Positions 41,676-50,923 of a DNA stretch of 64,000 nucleotides are shown one piece after another; within the stretch, counting starts at the first letter, position 1, and the number at the start of each line of letters is the position of its first letter. Source of the DNA: Fibrobacter sp. UWB11 (GTDB lineage: Bacteria; Fibrobacterota; Fibrobacteria; Fibrobacterales; Fibrobacteraceae); NCBI RefSeq assembly GCF_900143015.1, contig NZ_FSRT01000002.1, positions 744,001 to 808,000 on the forward strand, given 5' to 3'. The position numbers and the translations under genes are program-made. Under the pieces are notes generated by a model. That model saw nothing but the letters and a program-made list of their open reading frames with translations. It searched no databases and was not told the DNA's origin.

Positions 41676-44018
41676 TTATGCTTTCTTCGCAGCCTTCGGC
41701 ACTTTGAACAAAATCTTCACGATTTCGTCGATGTGCTTGTGCGGATAAATCTTGAGGCCTTTCTTTGCCGGTTCCGGGAGTTCAGCCACATCCTTCTTGT
41801 TGCCTTCGGGCAAGCGGAGTGTCTTTACGCCAGCAGCAAGTGCAGCAAGCGCCTTCTCGTTAAGGCCGCCAATCGGGAGGCAGGCGCCCGTGAGGCTCAC
41901 TTCACCCGTAAACGCAATGTCCGGTGCAATCGGCTGCTTTGTAAACGCACTGAGCAAGCAGAGCGTAAGCGCGATACCTGCAGAGGGGCCATCCTTCGGC
42001 ACGGCACCTTCCGGCACGTGAATATGGATGTCGGTCTTTTTCACAATCGCGGGATCAATGCCAAAGCGCTGCAAGCGTTCACGGACAAGTGAAACGGCAA
42101 TCTGTGCCGATTCCTTCATCACGTCGCCAAGCTTACCGGTCAAAATCAATTGACCCTTGCCGCTCAAGAGCATACATTCAATAGGCAAAATTTCGCCACC
42201 GACACTTGTCCAGGCAAGGCCAGTCACAACGCCCGGGCGACCCGGTTCCGGCAACTGGTTGTCAAGGAAACGCGGAGCTCCAAGGTAATCGTGGAGAACC
42301 TTTTCCGTCATTTCCGGCTTGAATTTCTTGCCCATCACAATGTCTTTTGCACGATGACGCACCGCATTTTCAAGCACACGTTCAAGCTCGCGAACGCCGG
42401 CTTCGCGCGTCCAGCCGCGCATCACGGAACTAATCATTTCGTCGCTAAAGCTAATTTGTTCATCAAGCTTCACGCCGGTGCGTTCGCAAATGCGCGGGAG
42501 CAAATACTTGCCTGCAATCTGCAACTTTTCATGCGGATAGTAGCCCGGCAAGCGCACAATTTCCAAACGGTCGCGCAAGGCTTCGGGAATTTCGCTTTCA
42601 CTGTTTGCAGTCGCAATGAACAAAACACGACTCAAGTCAAGCCCCACTTCCATAAAGTGGTCCGTAAAATCGTGATTCTGTTCAGGGTCCAAAACTTCGA
42701 GCATGGCACTTGCGGGATCACCTCTAAAGTCACTTGCCATCTTGTCGATTTCGTCAAGCAAAATGACAGGGTTCATGCACTTTGCACGGCGCAACGCATG
42801 AATGAATCGACCCGGCATGGCACCGATATAGGTACGGCGATGTCCGCGAATTTCGGCTTCGTCACGCACGCCACCAAGCGTAATGCGGACAAAGTTACGC
42901 TGCATGGCCGCAGCAATAGATTCCACGAGCGTCGTCTTGCCCACGCCTGGAGGGCCCACAAGGCAAAGAATCGGAGCGCGGCGTTCCGTACCGGTAAGCT
43001 TCAGCACGGCCACGTATTCCATAATGCGTTCCTTGACCTTGTCCAAACCAAAATGCTTGGAGTCGAGTTCCGCCTTTACCTTCTTCATGTTGAGAACGGT
43101 ATCGGTGTAAACGCCATAAGGCATGGAAAGGAACCAGTCCACATAATTGCGGCTCACCGCATATTCCGGTGACGTCGGCTGCATCATGCGCATGCGGCTG
43201 ATTTCGTCTTCGAGCTTTTCTTCAATCGCCTGGCTAAACTTCTTGGCCTTGATTTTCTTGAGCAACTGATCCGGTTCCGAAGAGTTACCGTTTTCGCCAT
43301 CCAGTTCATCTTGCAGCTGGCGGATCTGTTCCGAAATAAACCATTCCTTCTGCTGTTGCGCCATCTTCTGGCGAACATTCTGCTGCACGCGAATCAGTAC
43401 ATTCTCATTTTCTTGAGCCACCTGCATCAAGCTAATCAAACGCTCTGCAAGCGCATCAATCGTTTCCATCTCCAAAAGCGCCTGCTTCTCAGAAAGCGAA
43501 ATCGAGAGGAACGGAATCATCCCGTAAAAAGCGTTGATGTGGCTATCCATCGTAAAGAGCGCTTCGACCATGCCCTCGGCGATATTCCTATGCATCGCGT
43601 ATTCGCGGAACATGTTCAGCACATCTTCAAACTTTTCGCACTTATCTTCGGCCTTAACAAAACGTTCCCTGGCAGAAACAGTCACCTGCAAAAATCCATC
43701 GCGCAAAATAATCGAACGGAGATCCACCACCGCATCGCCTTCCAAGACGACCTTTACACAGCCGTTCGGGAACGGGGTCACATTCGCCACGCGAGCAATC
43801 ACGCCCACCGTATAAAGGTCGAGCATCGGATTGTCGAGCGATTCCTGTTCCACGTTTTTCTGTGCAACCAAGATAATTTCATTGTTATGGTTCTCAGCAA
43901 ATTCCAAGGCGCGAAGAGACATCTCGCGACCTACCAAAATGCGTCTCGTCGTCAGCGGAAAAACAACAGCATCCCTCAGCGGGAGCAACGGATACGTTTT
44001 ATTAAAGTCAAAAGCCAT
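41676..44018 (-). CDS. lon: ATP-dependent protease Lon
   Basis: Lon of 780 residues: N-terminal substrate-binding domain (PLLPLRDAVVFPLTTRRILV), AAA+ domain with Walker A GPPGVGKTTL and Walker B PVILLDEIDK, and the C-terminal S16 peptidase with catalytic Ser in DGPSAGIAL and Lys in GGLNEKALAAL. Degrades damaged and regulatory proteins in the cytoplasm. Last gene of the tig-clpP-clpX-lon series; a hairpin lies between clpX and lon. Confidence 0.97.
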   Translation of the reverse strand: MAFDFNKTYPLLPLRDAVVFPLTTRRILVGREMSLRALEFAENHNNEIILVAQKNVEQESLDNPMLDLYTVGVIARVANVTPFPNGCVKVVLEGDAVVDLRSIILRDGFLQVTVSARERFVKAEDKCEKFEDVLNMFREYAMHRNIAEGMVEALFTMDSHINAFYGMIPFLSISLSEKQALLEMETIDALAERLISLMQVAQENENVLIRVQQNVRQKMAQQQKEWFISEQIRQLQDELDGENGNSSEPDQLLKKIKAKKFSQAIEEKLEDEISRMRMMQPTSPEYAVSRNYVDWFLSMPYGVYTDTVLNMKKVKAELDSKHFGLDKVKERIMEYVAVLKLTGTERRAPILCLVGPPGVGKTTLVESIAAAMQRNFVRITLGGVRDEAEIRGHRRTYIGAMPGRFIHALRRAKCMNPVILLDEIDKMASDFRGDPASAMLEVLDPEQNHDFTDHFMEVGLDLSRVLFIATANSESEIPEALRDRLEIVRLPGYYPHEKLQIAGKYLLPRICERTGVKLDEQISFSDEMISSVMRGWTREAGVRELERVLENAVRHRAKDIVMGKKFKPEMTEKVLHDYLGAPRFLDNQLPEPGRPGVVTGLAWTSVGGEILPIECMLLSGKGQLILTGKLGDVMKESAQIAVSLVRERLQRFGIDPAIVKKTDIHIHVPEGAVPKDGPSAGIALTLCLLSAFTKQPIAPDIAFTGEVSLTGACLPIGGLNEKALAALAAGVKTLRLPEGNKKDVAELPEPAKKGLKIYPHKHIDEIVKILFKVPKAAKKA

Positions 44019-44034
44019 ATTATAAAATTAGTAA

Positions 44035-44054
44035 ACCTCGCAAAGTTGCGAGGT
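44035..44054 (-). terminator. Hairpin between clpX and lon
   Basis: ACCTCGCA / TGCGAGGT arms around AAGT. On the minus strand it is followed by TTACTAATTTTATAAT, a weak T-rich tract, so it may partly terminate clpX transcripts and lon may have its own promoter. Confidence 0.45.
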
Positions 44055-44065
44055 AATGAGGTTGT

Positions 44066-45355
44066 CTAGGCGACGCTAGTCTTTGATTTCTTGGAAGCCC
44101 CGCCACCCGAGGTAGGTTTAGAATAAAGGCTTTCCTTTACCATCTCGACTGTTACGGTAAACGTTTTTTCACCAGAACCCGGCATCTTGAACATAGCCTG
44201 CTGCAATACACGCTCCATCACGGAACGCAGCCCACGGGCACCCGTCTTGCGGGTCATCGTCTCGCGGACAATTTCCTTGAGGGCTTCGTCTTCGAATTCG
44301 AGCTTGATGTTGTCCATAGCGAACAAGCTCTTGTACTGCTTGACAAGCGCATTCTTCGGCTGAGTCAAAATGTTCATGAGAGCATTTTCGTCGAGTTCTT
44401 CGAGCGCAACAGCAATCGGCAAACGACCGACAATTTCCGGGATAAGACCGAACTTGATCAAGTCTTCCGGTTCGAGCTGCTTAAAGAGTTCGCTCAAGCT
44501 GTTTTCGCTAGCCGTGTGGATTTCGGCACCAAAGCCCATACCACCCTGGTTCACGCGCTGGGAAATAATCTTGTCCAAGGTTTCAAAGGCGCCACCGCAA
44601 ATGAACAAGATGTTTCTCGTGTTCACCTGCACAAGCGGCTGTTCCGGATGCTTACGGCCACCCTTCGGCGGCACAGACGCAACTGTACCTTCCAAAAGCT
44701 TCAAGAGACCCTGCTGCACACCTTCACCGCTCACGTCGCGGGTAATAGAAGGGTTAGCAGTCTTACGCGCAATCTTGTCGATTTCATCGATAAAGATAAT
44801 GCCGCGTTCAGCCTTTGCCACATCGTAATCGGCAGCCTGCAACAAGCGCACGATAATGCTATCAACGTCTTCGCCCACATAGCCTGCTTCAGTCAAAACG
44901 GTAGCATCGGCAATCGTGAACGGCACGTCCAAGAAACGGGCCATCGTCTGGGCCAACAAGGTCTTTCCCGAACCGGTCGGGCCAACCAAGAGCAAGTTCG
45001 ACTTTTCAACATCGACATCGTCCTTGGACTTATGAGTCTGCTTGTAGCGAAGACGCTTGTAATGGTTGTAAACGGCAACAGAAAGCGCCATCTTTGCACG
45101 GTCCTGTCCAATGACAAAATCGTCCAGGTGCGCCTTAATTTCGGTCGGGAGCGGAAGCGGCTTCGAGGAAATTTCCTTAGCTTCCTGTTCCTGTTTCGTA
45201 CGTGCAAGGTCTTCTTCCAAGATACGGCTGCACATGCGTATGCAATCGCTGCAAATATACGCACCGGCACCGGTAATCATCTTTTCGACCTGTTCTGCCG
45301 GCTTTCCGCAAAAACTGCAACTCACCGCCGGGTGGTTTTTCCCACTACGATACAT
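44066..45355 (-). CDS. clpX: ClpXP unfoldase subunit ClpX
   Basis: ClpX of 429 residues: N-terminal zinc-binding domain (CSFCGK ... CSDC), Walker [13 protein letters not shown], Walker [10 protein letters not shown], pore loop GYVGEDV, and the IGF-like ClpP-contact region. Unfolds substrates and feeds them to ClpP, whose gene ends exactly where clpX starts; GAGG in the clpP tail serves as ribosome binding site. Confidence 0.97.
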   Translation of the reverse strand: MYRSGKNHPAVSCSFCGKPAEQVEKMITGAGAYICSDCIRMCSRILEEDLARTKQEQEAKEISSKPLPLPTEIKAHLDDFVIGQDRAKMALSVAVYNHYKRLRYKQTHKSKDDVDVEKSNLLLVGPTGSGKTLLAQTMARFLDVPFTIADATVLTEAGYVGEDVDSIIVRLLQAADYDVAKAERGIIFIDEIDKIARKTANPSITRDVSGEGVQQGLLKLLEGTVASVPPKGGRKHPEQPLVQVNTRNILFICGGAFETLDKIISQRVNQGGMGFGAEIHTASENSLSELFKQLEPEDLIKFGLIPEIVGRLPIAVALEELDENALMNILTQPKNALVKQYKSLFAMDNIKLEFEDEALKEIVRETMTRKTGARGLRSVMERVLQQAMFKMPGSGEKTFTVTVEMVKESLYSKPTSGGGASKKSKTSVA

Positions 45356-45945
45356 TAAATACCCTCTTTACGCGGCACAAAAATTTCGTCGATAACACCA
45401 AAAGCCTTTGCTTCTTCGGGGCCCATGTAAAAGTCGCGGTCCGTCTTTTCGCGGACTTCGTCGACAGCCCTGCCGGTGTGCTTAGCGACAATTTCGGTAA
45501 GGGTATCCTTTGTACGGATAATTTCCTTTGCGGTAATCTGAATATCTGTAGATTGACCGGTAGCAGCACCCGACGGCTGGTGCAACATGATGCGGGAATG
45601 CGGGAGCGCATAACGCTTGCCCTTCGTACCTGCAGCAAGGAGCACGGCGGCCATCGAAGCACAACTACCAATGCAGATGGTCGCGATATTCGGACGAACA
45701 TGCTGCATGGTATCATAAATGGCAAGCCCTGCCGACACGTAACCGCCCGGGCTGTTAATATACAGCGTGATATCCTTTTCCGGATTCTCGTATTCTAGGA
45801 AAATCAACTGGGCCATGACATTATTTGCCACTTCGTCGTTAATCGGAGTGCCCAAAAAAATGATACGTTCCTTGAGAAGTCTGGAATAGATATCGTAAGC
45901 GCGTTCGCCGCGCCCGGTAGTTTCAATGACGGTAGGGATGAGCAT
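45355..45945 (-). CDS. clpP: ClpP serine protease subunit
   Basis: ClpP of 196 residues, the proteolytic barrel for ClpX. Catalytic Ser is in [14 protein letters not shown], His in [10 protein letters not shown] and Asp in the TDRDFYM region. No propeptide is apparent: the N-terminus [19 protein letters not shown] is near the mature end. It starts 12 bases after tig with the ribosome binding site GAGGAA. Confidence 0.97.
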   Translation of the reverse strand: MLIPTVIETTGRGERAYDIYSRLLKERIIFLGTPINDEVANNVMAQLIFLEYENPEKDITLYINSPGGYVSAGLAIYDTMQHVRPNIATICIGSCASMAAVLLAAGTKGKRYALPHSRIMLHQPSGAATGQSTDIQITAKEIIRTKDTLTEIVAKHTGRAVDEVREKTDRDFYMGPEEAKAFGVIDEIFVPRKEGI

Positions 45946-45957
45946 TTATTCCTCTTA

Positions 45958-47217
45958 TTACTTTGTTTCTTCAGCAGCCGGACGGATACCGACGATGAAG
46001 TCAGCGGCCATCTGGAAGCGAAGTTCGTCGCGCAGCTGGTTGATACGGCCAGACTGACGGAAGTGGTTCTTCAAGTTTTCGAATTCCACGTGGTAAGCGT
46101 TAGCCATCTGCTGGAGGCGTTCGTCAACGAGAGCCTGCGTCGGCTTGATCTTTTCCTTCGTGGCAACGAATTCGAGAATGCGGTGCTTCTTGATTTCGCG
46201 GACTGCTTCGCCGGAGAGTTCATTTATCTGTTCTTCGGTCGGTTCCACAACGTCCTTTTCGCTCTGGGCATTGCGGTTGAGCGTCCACTTGATGAGGTCG
46301 TAAATACGAGCCTTCGGCACTTCGAACGGGTTAGCTTCGATGAGCTTGTCGATAGCTTCGTTGATGGACTTGTTCTTTGCAGCGTCCTTCTTCTGGGCAG
46401 CGAGGCTTTCAGCGAGGTTGTTTCTCAAATCAGCTTCGTCCTTCACGCCAATCTGCTTGCAGAATTCTTCGTCCAAAGTCGGCGGAACGATTTCGCGAAC
46501 GTCCTTGATTTCGACGTTGAACTGAGCGGTCTTGCCGCGGTAGCGTTCGTCCTTGTGGTCATCCGGATACTTGAAGTTGATTTCCTTCTTGTCGCCGGCC
46601 TTAGAACCCATGAGGCCTTCGTCGAATCCCGGAGAAGCGGATTCACCGAGGAGAGAACGGAATTCCTTGTTTTCCGGAAGTTCCTGCTTTTCACCGTCGA
46701 TAACAACTTCGATATAGTCACCAACAACAACGTCACCCTTCTTGGCTTCGCGGTCAACGTGTTCGTCCTTGCTCCACATCTGCATGAGGCGGTCGAATTC
46801 AGCCTGGACTTCTTCTTCGTGAACGGCAGTAGCCGGAACGGTGATACCCGTGTCTGCGTAACCCTTGATATCGATTTCCGGATCAACTTCGACTTCGACC
46901 TTCAGTGTGATGTCGCTCTTTTCGTCGTCGTTGAATTCCTTCACGACCATCTTGCCAACCGGAATGATATTTGCGCCCTTGAGCGTTTCCTGAACGATAG
47001 AGTTCACGATATCATCGACAGCTTCGTGACGGATGGAAGGTCCGAACTGCTTCAAGATCATGGACTTCGGCACTTGACCCTGGCGGAAGCCCTTCAAGGC
47101 GACCTGCTTCTTGTACTGAGAAAGCTTCTTTTCGAACGGAACCTTGAGATCACCCTGCGGGATTGTAATTTCAAGGGTGCGCACGGTTGCGCTTGTTTCT
47201 TTGATTTCAGCGGACAT
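45958..47217 (-). CDS. tig: Trigger factor
   Basis: Ribosome-associated chaperone of 419 residues. The N-terminal ribosome-binding domain has the signature GFRQGQVPKSM; the middle is an FKBP-type PPIase domain (GDYIEVVIDGE ... GFDEGLMGSKAGD); the C-terminal arm is helical. It heads the chaperone/protease cluster and lies 45 bases downstream of tRNA-Leu on the same strand. Confidence 0.96.
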   Translation of the reverse strand: MSAEIKETSATVRTLEITIPQGDLKVPFEKKLSQYKKQVALKGFRQGQVPKSMILKQFGPSIRHEAVDDIVNSIVQETLKGANIIPVGKMVVKEFNDDEKSDITLKVEVEVDPEIDIKGYADTGITVPATAVHEEEVQAEFDRLMQMWSKDEHVDREAKKGDVVVGDYIEVVIDGEKQELPENKEFRSLLGESASPGFDEGLMGSKAGDKKEINFKYPDDHKDERYRGKTAQFNVEIKDVREIVPPTLDEEFCKQIGVKDEADLRNNLAESLAAQKKDAAKNKSINEAIDKLIEANPFEVPKARIYDLIKWTLNRNAQSEKDVVEPTEEQINELSGEAVREIKKHRILEFVATKEKIKPTQALVDERLQQMANAYHVEFENLKNHFRQSGRINQLRDELRFQMAADFIVGIRPAAEETK

Positions 47218-47262
47218 ATAGACTCCGGTATACGGTTGTTAAAAAGGTGATAAAAAAAGAAC

Positions 47263-47342
47263 TGCGAGGGGTGGGAGTCGAACCCACACACCGAAGTACC
47301 AGATCCTAAGTCTGGCGCGTCTGCCAATTCCGCCACTCTCGC
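47263..47342 (-). tRNA. tRNA-Leu (anticodon UAG)
   Basis: Class II tRNA of 80 bases, CCA not encoded. 5' GCGAGAG acceptor, D-arm GCGGAATTGGCAGACGC, anticodon stem CCAGA/TCTGG with loop CTTAGGA (anticodon TAG), a short variable arm TAC-TTCG-GTG, T-arm GTGGG-TTCGACT-CCCAC, 3' acceptor CCCTCGC plus A73. The sixth acceptor pair is A-C rather than a Watson-Crick pair. It reads CUA and, by wobble, other CUN codons. Confidence 0.95.
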
Positions 47343-47423
47343 GATTTCAAGACCAAAGATACAAAAAATTGCAAAAAGTTATTCTGTTTTTTTCCGTAAA
47401 TAGCCTTTTGCAACAGCCAAGAA

Positions 47424-48113
47424 TCACCTTTTTTCTATAACACCGTAAAAACGGGACGGGTAACGCTTCGGAATAAGGCCCAGCTTGTTGAGCACGCGGA
47501 ACGGGAGCATTAGGAGGAATCCGAGCGGCCCCGTAAAGCAGTTGCGTAAAAGCTTGATGCCCGCCCCCGGGAACAAGTAGTCGCCCATCGTAAGGCTATA
47601 CTCCACACCGAGGCCATCCAAAAGCAGCTTCATTTCATCGTACGAAAAATGCGACAGGTGGTCCGATACTGCGATATGCGCATACGTGAGTCCGCTTTCA
47701 AACAAAGTGTCAAAATCGTTCGTGCACGGGAGCGAAAAAAGCACACGCTTTTTTGCCGCCCCGATTGCAGCCTTCAAGAACTCCACCGGATGCGGAACAT
47801 GTTCCAAAACCTCAATCATCATGACCGTATCGGCCAGATTTTCCTGAAGTGGCTCACCCGGTTCAAGCAATTTTGTCTTGAGCCCATTCTTGTCGGCAAC
47901 AGCAAGCGATTCTTCGTTGATATCGGCAACCGTCGTATCAAAGCCAGCCTTCTTCAATTCGAGCGAGTAAGCGCCTCTGCCACCACCGAGATCGAGCACC
48001 GTTTCCCCGCGAACCTCGCGGAGCAAAAACTCGACCAGCGGCTTGTGAGCCTCCCCCGGCATAGCCGGCGGACCCGGAACGAAGAAAGAACTTTGACCTT
48101 GCAATTTACCCAT
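47424..48113 (-). CDS. Class I SAM-dependent methyltransferase
   Basis: Methyltransferase of 229 residues (UbiE/Methyltransf_11 type): motif I VLDLGGGRGAYSLEL, acidic loop VADIN, motif IV MMIEVLEHVPHP. The C-terminus has hydrophobic stretches (GPLGFLLMLPFRVLNKL) that may touch the membrane. Its ATG overlaps the ATG of a divergent frame (CATG, 48111-48114); a TATATT at 48128-48123 on this strand suggests an almost leaderless message. Substrate unknown; polysaccharide genes nearby make a sugar or lipid substrate possible. Confidence 0.75.
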   Translation of the reverse strand: MGKLQGQSSFFVPGPPAMPGEAHKPLVEFLLREVRGETVLDLGGGRGAYSLELKKAGFDTTVADINEESLAVADKNGLKTKLLEPGEPLQENLADTVMMIEVLEHVPHPVEFLKAAIGAAKKRVLFSLPCTNDFDTLFESGLTYAHIAVSDHLSHFSYDEMKLLLDGLGVEYSLTMGDYLFPGAGIKLLRNCFTGPLGFLLMLPFRVLNKLGLIPKRYPSRFYGVIEKR

Positions 48114-48156
48114 GGCTGGAAATATAGTAACTAAGTTCTTTTTTATCTTTACATCA

Positions 48157-49392
48157 ATGTTTCAGGCGTTCCGCAATATCAAAATCGGCGTATTTATCGC
48201 GTTCGTGAATCTCCTTATCCAAGGAATTTCATTTTTTGTACAGAATTTCATTGCACGGAACCTCGGAACCGCCTCCTACGGGCACTTTGGACTCCTCCAG
48301 ACCGACTATTCGATTTTCTGCGCCATCGCCGACTTCGGCATGACCACCCTCATCCTCGCTTTTTTTGCAGGACGCGCCACAAAAGGGACGCTTTTCAGGA
48401 GCATCCTGCAACTGCGGCTTTTTTCAGCCGTGGCAGCAGCTCTCCTCATGATCGCATTCGCGTTCTCGTTCCGCTACAACCATCCGATTTTTTACGGCGA
48501 ACTGATTTTCACATTTGGGCTCGTGTTCCAGCATGCATTTTTCGACTGGTACTTCATCTGCGGAAAATTCTGGAAACGCCTCTTTGTCTCGAAACTCCTG
48601 CACACGATTTCGTATTCCGTGGTCATGGGCATCACACTGCTCTACTTCAAAGCAGAACGCATTGAACTGATTGCGCTTGCAATGGTCCTTGCCGCCCTCC
48701 CCGCATTCTTCTACGGCGTCACGCAGGCGTTCCACGCGCACCTCCTGAAAATCACGCGCCGTACGTTCCGCTTTATCGCACTCATGGTCAAAGCGGGCAT
48801 TCCGTATGCCATTTCGAGTTTTGCCGCATTCGCCTACTTGCCCATCGGGCTTTATGTCGCCGACAAGTTCGCCAGTGCCGAATTCCTCGGCTGCTACAAT
48901 TTCGGGCACAAGATTCTCGTGCTCTGCTCGGGCATCATGGTGCACTTCATCTCGTCAAACCTCATCACACTCCACGCCTCGCACGACAAAGACCTTCACC
49001 TCAAAGACATCGCGGTATTCACGCTGTTCATCGCAATTTGCTCTTCGCCCCTGTGGCTACTTCCATCGTGGATTTTAAAGATTCTCTTCTTTGCCGCCCC
49101 GTGGACCGAAACTACGCTACAAACAAGCGCAAGTATTTTACAGATACTTTCGTTCTCGCTCATTTTCCAGGCTGCACGTACCACGCTCATCTCGACACTC
49201 CTCAAGGAACATGCCACACGCGCCTACGCCATCATGGTGAGCATCGGCGGAGCTTCGAACGTCATCGCCTGCGGCCTTGCCGGAATGTATCTCGAAAATG
49301 CAATGATTCCGCTATTCGCCCTCACAGGCGATCTTGTGATTACCGCAATCTTGTTCGGGTATTTTATCCGCAACAGCAGAATCCGCTGGTAA
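48157..49392 (+). CDS. Polysaccharide flippase (Wzx-like, MOP superfamily)
   Basis: Membrane protein of 411 residues with about twelve helices. N-terminus MFQAFRNIKIGVFIAF and NFIARNLGTASYGHFGLLQ are typical of RfbX/Wzx flippases that move lipid-linked sugar units across the inner membrane. Start chosen at 48157, as TATAGT (48123-48128) would place transcription start after the earlier ATG at 48112. It faces the polymerase-chain length-export operon, convergent with it. Confidence 0.8.
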   Translation: MFQAFRNIKIGVFIAFVNLLIQGISFFVQNFIARNLGTASYGHFGLLQTDYSIFCAIADFGMTTLILAFFAGRATKGTLFRSILQLRLFSAVAAALLMIAFAFSFRYNHPIFYGELIFTFGLVFQHAFFDWYFICGKFWKRLFVSKLLHTISYSVVMGITLLYFKAERIELIALAMVLAALPAFFYGVTQAFHAHLLKITRRTFRFIALMVKAGIPYAISSFAAFAYLPIGLYVADKFASAEFLGCYNFGHKILVLCSGIMVHFISSNLITLHASHDKDLHLKDIAVFTLFIAICSSPLWLLPSWILKILFFAAPWTETTLQTSASILQILSFSLIFQAARTTLISTLLKEHATRAYAIMVSIGGASNVIACGLAGMYLENAMIPLFALTGDLVITAILFGYFIRNSRIRW

Positions 49393-49406
49393 GGCAAGCA
49401 TCAGGC

Positions 49407-49538
49407 CTAGCCAAACAACGGCAACAAAAATTCATAAATACAGTAGCCTAAAGCAACGATAAATAACAATATCACAAAATGCCGCCAATTGAGCAGCATA
49501 GACAATAGGTCTGTCAAAACATCTATAAAAAAGCTCAT
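49407..49538 (-). CDS. 43-residue single-helix membrane protein
   Basis: A small frame starting MSFFIDVLTDLLSMLLNW, with one membrane helix (HFVILLFIVALGYCIYEFLL) and ending PLFG. The ATG at 49538 lies 5 bases after the polymerase stop with AGAG just upstream, so it is probably the last cistron of the polysaccharide operon. Not recognised. The reading rests on position, start context and hydrophobicity only. Confidence 0.5.
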   Translation of the reverse strand: MSFFIDVLTDLLSMLLNWRHFVILLFIVALGYCIYEFLLPLFG

Positions 49539-49543
49539 AAGCT

Positions 49544-50905
49544 CTACGTTCTGCTTACCGCTACTTCACATTCAGTGCTTGTCGATTTTGTGTCTACCTC
49601 GTTACCCACAACATCAGGGTCTGCCGGCAAAATAGTGCGGCCGCTGCTGACAGTACAGACAAAGAAAAAGAACGACATCCACACCCAATACATACTTTGT
49701 TTATAACCGGTCGTAAAGTTCCACAGGATAATCCACATCATGAACGTTGCCGAGAGCAACAGCATAAACGGATTTTTCGCCACAGCCATCTTGTGGTAAC
49801 AGAACGTAAAGAGCACGCCAAAGAAGAACGGCAACAAGAATATTCCGGGCAGCCCAAAATCCTTGTAGGCGTCCCACAAATAAGGAATCGTGTTGAGGCC
49901 CGGGTATTTCACGATACTCTCGTTAAACGGAGTATCCCATCCAAAGCTCTGCTGCAAGCCATCGCCAATGTGCATCAAGTGTGTCACGCCAAAGAACGCA
50001 TCGATACCGTACGTCCAATCATGTTCAGGGATATCGCTCATGCGGTTGAACGCGTAATCCAGATTCCAGTAGTTGTTCGCCACATACTTGTACGGGAGCA
50101 GCGCCACTTCCTTTGCAATCTTGCTATCGGTAATGTCGGAGTTCCCATATTGCCCCTTGAGCGATGCAACCCCCACAAAAAAGATGACAACAAATACAGT
50201 CACCACCGCAAGCGAGCGCCACGAAAACCGCCCGCGCAAGTAGTTGAACAAAATCATGAACATGCCAAGGCAGAGCATGTTGATACCGCGGCTCGGGTAC
50301 GTCGCAAACGAAAGAAGAATTGTGAACAGCACCATAAAGCGCGACGCGTAGCGTACCCAGCGCACCGGGTTCATGGACTTGAACGACGCCACTGCAAAAA
50401 GCCCGACCACCATCGCACCCGACGTAAAGAAGTCTGCGTACTTGAGCACGTCGTTATCCTTACCCGTGAGCCACTGCGACGGATTATCCGTCAATAGCAC
50501 AAGGTTCCCGGTCACAGAAATCACGCCAAGCACACCCACAAAGAAATATGCGAACGCCGAAAAACTCAAGAAGAAATGACAGACCCAATTGTACTCGCCG
50601 TGAACTTCAAGCTTTTTCTGCAACGGAGGTCCACCAGCCGATTTCCACGCGAAATCCGTCACATAGCAACCGACCAAAAAGCAGAACATGCCGCCGCCCC
50701 ACACGAGCCACGTCGAATAATAGAAATCCGACATCATCGGCAGGAACTGTAAATACGAGACGCCAAGCATCACCATCTGCACCAAGAAGTACAGAGTCGA
50801 CGGACGGAAAAAATCTTCCTTGAAAATGGAGATAAGCACCAGGGCAACGATGGCAAGCGCAAACATCACGCTCGACTCTGGATAAGCAAACAGCATCTCC
50901 ATCAT
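49544..50905 (-). CDS. O-antigen/capsule polymerase-like membrane protein (Wzy-like)
   Basis: Membrane protein of 453 residues with ten or more helices and a large polar loop around residues 270-320 (NYWNLDYAFNRMSDIPEHDW), as in oligosaccharide repeat-unit polymerases. ATG at 50905 with GGAG upstream; a TTG at 50920 is the alternative start. It lies 18 bases after the chain-length regulator, the standard Wzx/Wzy set being completed by the flippase at 48.2-49.4 kb. Confidence 0.75.
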   Translation of the reverse strand: MMEMLFAYPESSVMFALAIVALVLISIFKEDFFRPSTLYFLVQMVMLGVSYLQFLPMMSDFYYSTWLVWGGGMFCFLVGCYVTDFAWKSAGGPPLQKKLEVHGEYNWVCHFFLSFSAFAYFFVGVLGVISVTGNLVLLTDNPSQWLTGKDNDVLKYADFFTSGAMVVGLFAVASFKSMNPVRWVRYASRFMVLFTILLSFATYPSRGINMLCLGMFMILFNYLRGRFSWRSLAVVTVFVVIFFVGVASLKGQYGNSDITDSKIAKEVALLPYKYVANNYWNLDYAFNRMSDIPEHDWTYGIDAFFGVTHLMHIGDGLQQSFGWDTPFNESIVKYPGLNTIPYLWDAYKDFGLPGIFLLPFFFGVLFTFCYHKMAVAKNPFMLLLSATFMMWIILWNFTTGYKQSMYWVWMSFFFFVCTVSSGRTILPADPDVVGNEVDTKSTSTECEVAVSRT

Positions 50906-50923
50906 GCCCAGACGCTCCAAAAA

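Noticed and set aside
47094-47336. 80-codon frame across tRNA-Leu
   Set aside because: Its first part is the translated tRNA, a known false-gene pattern, and the rest overlaps tig.
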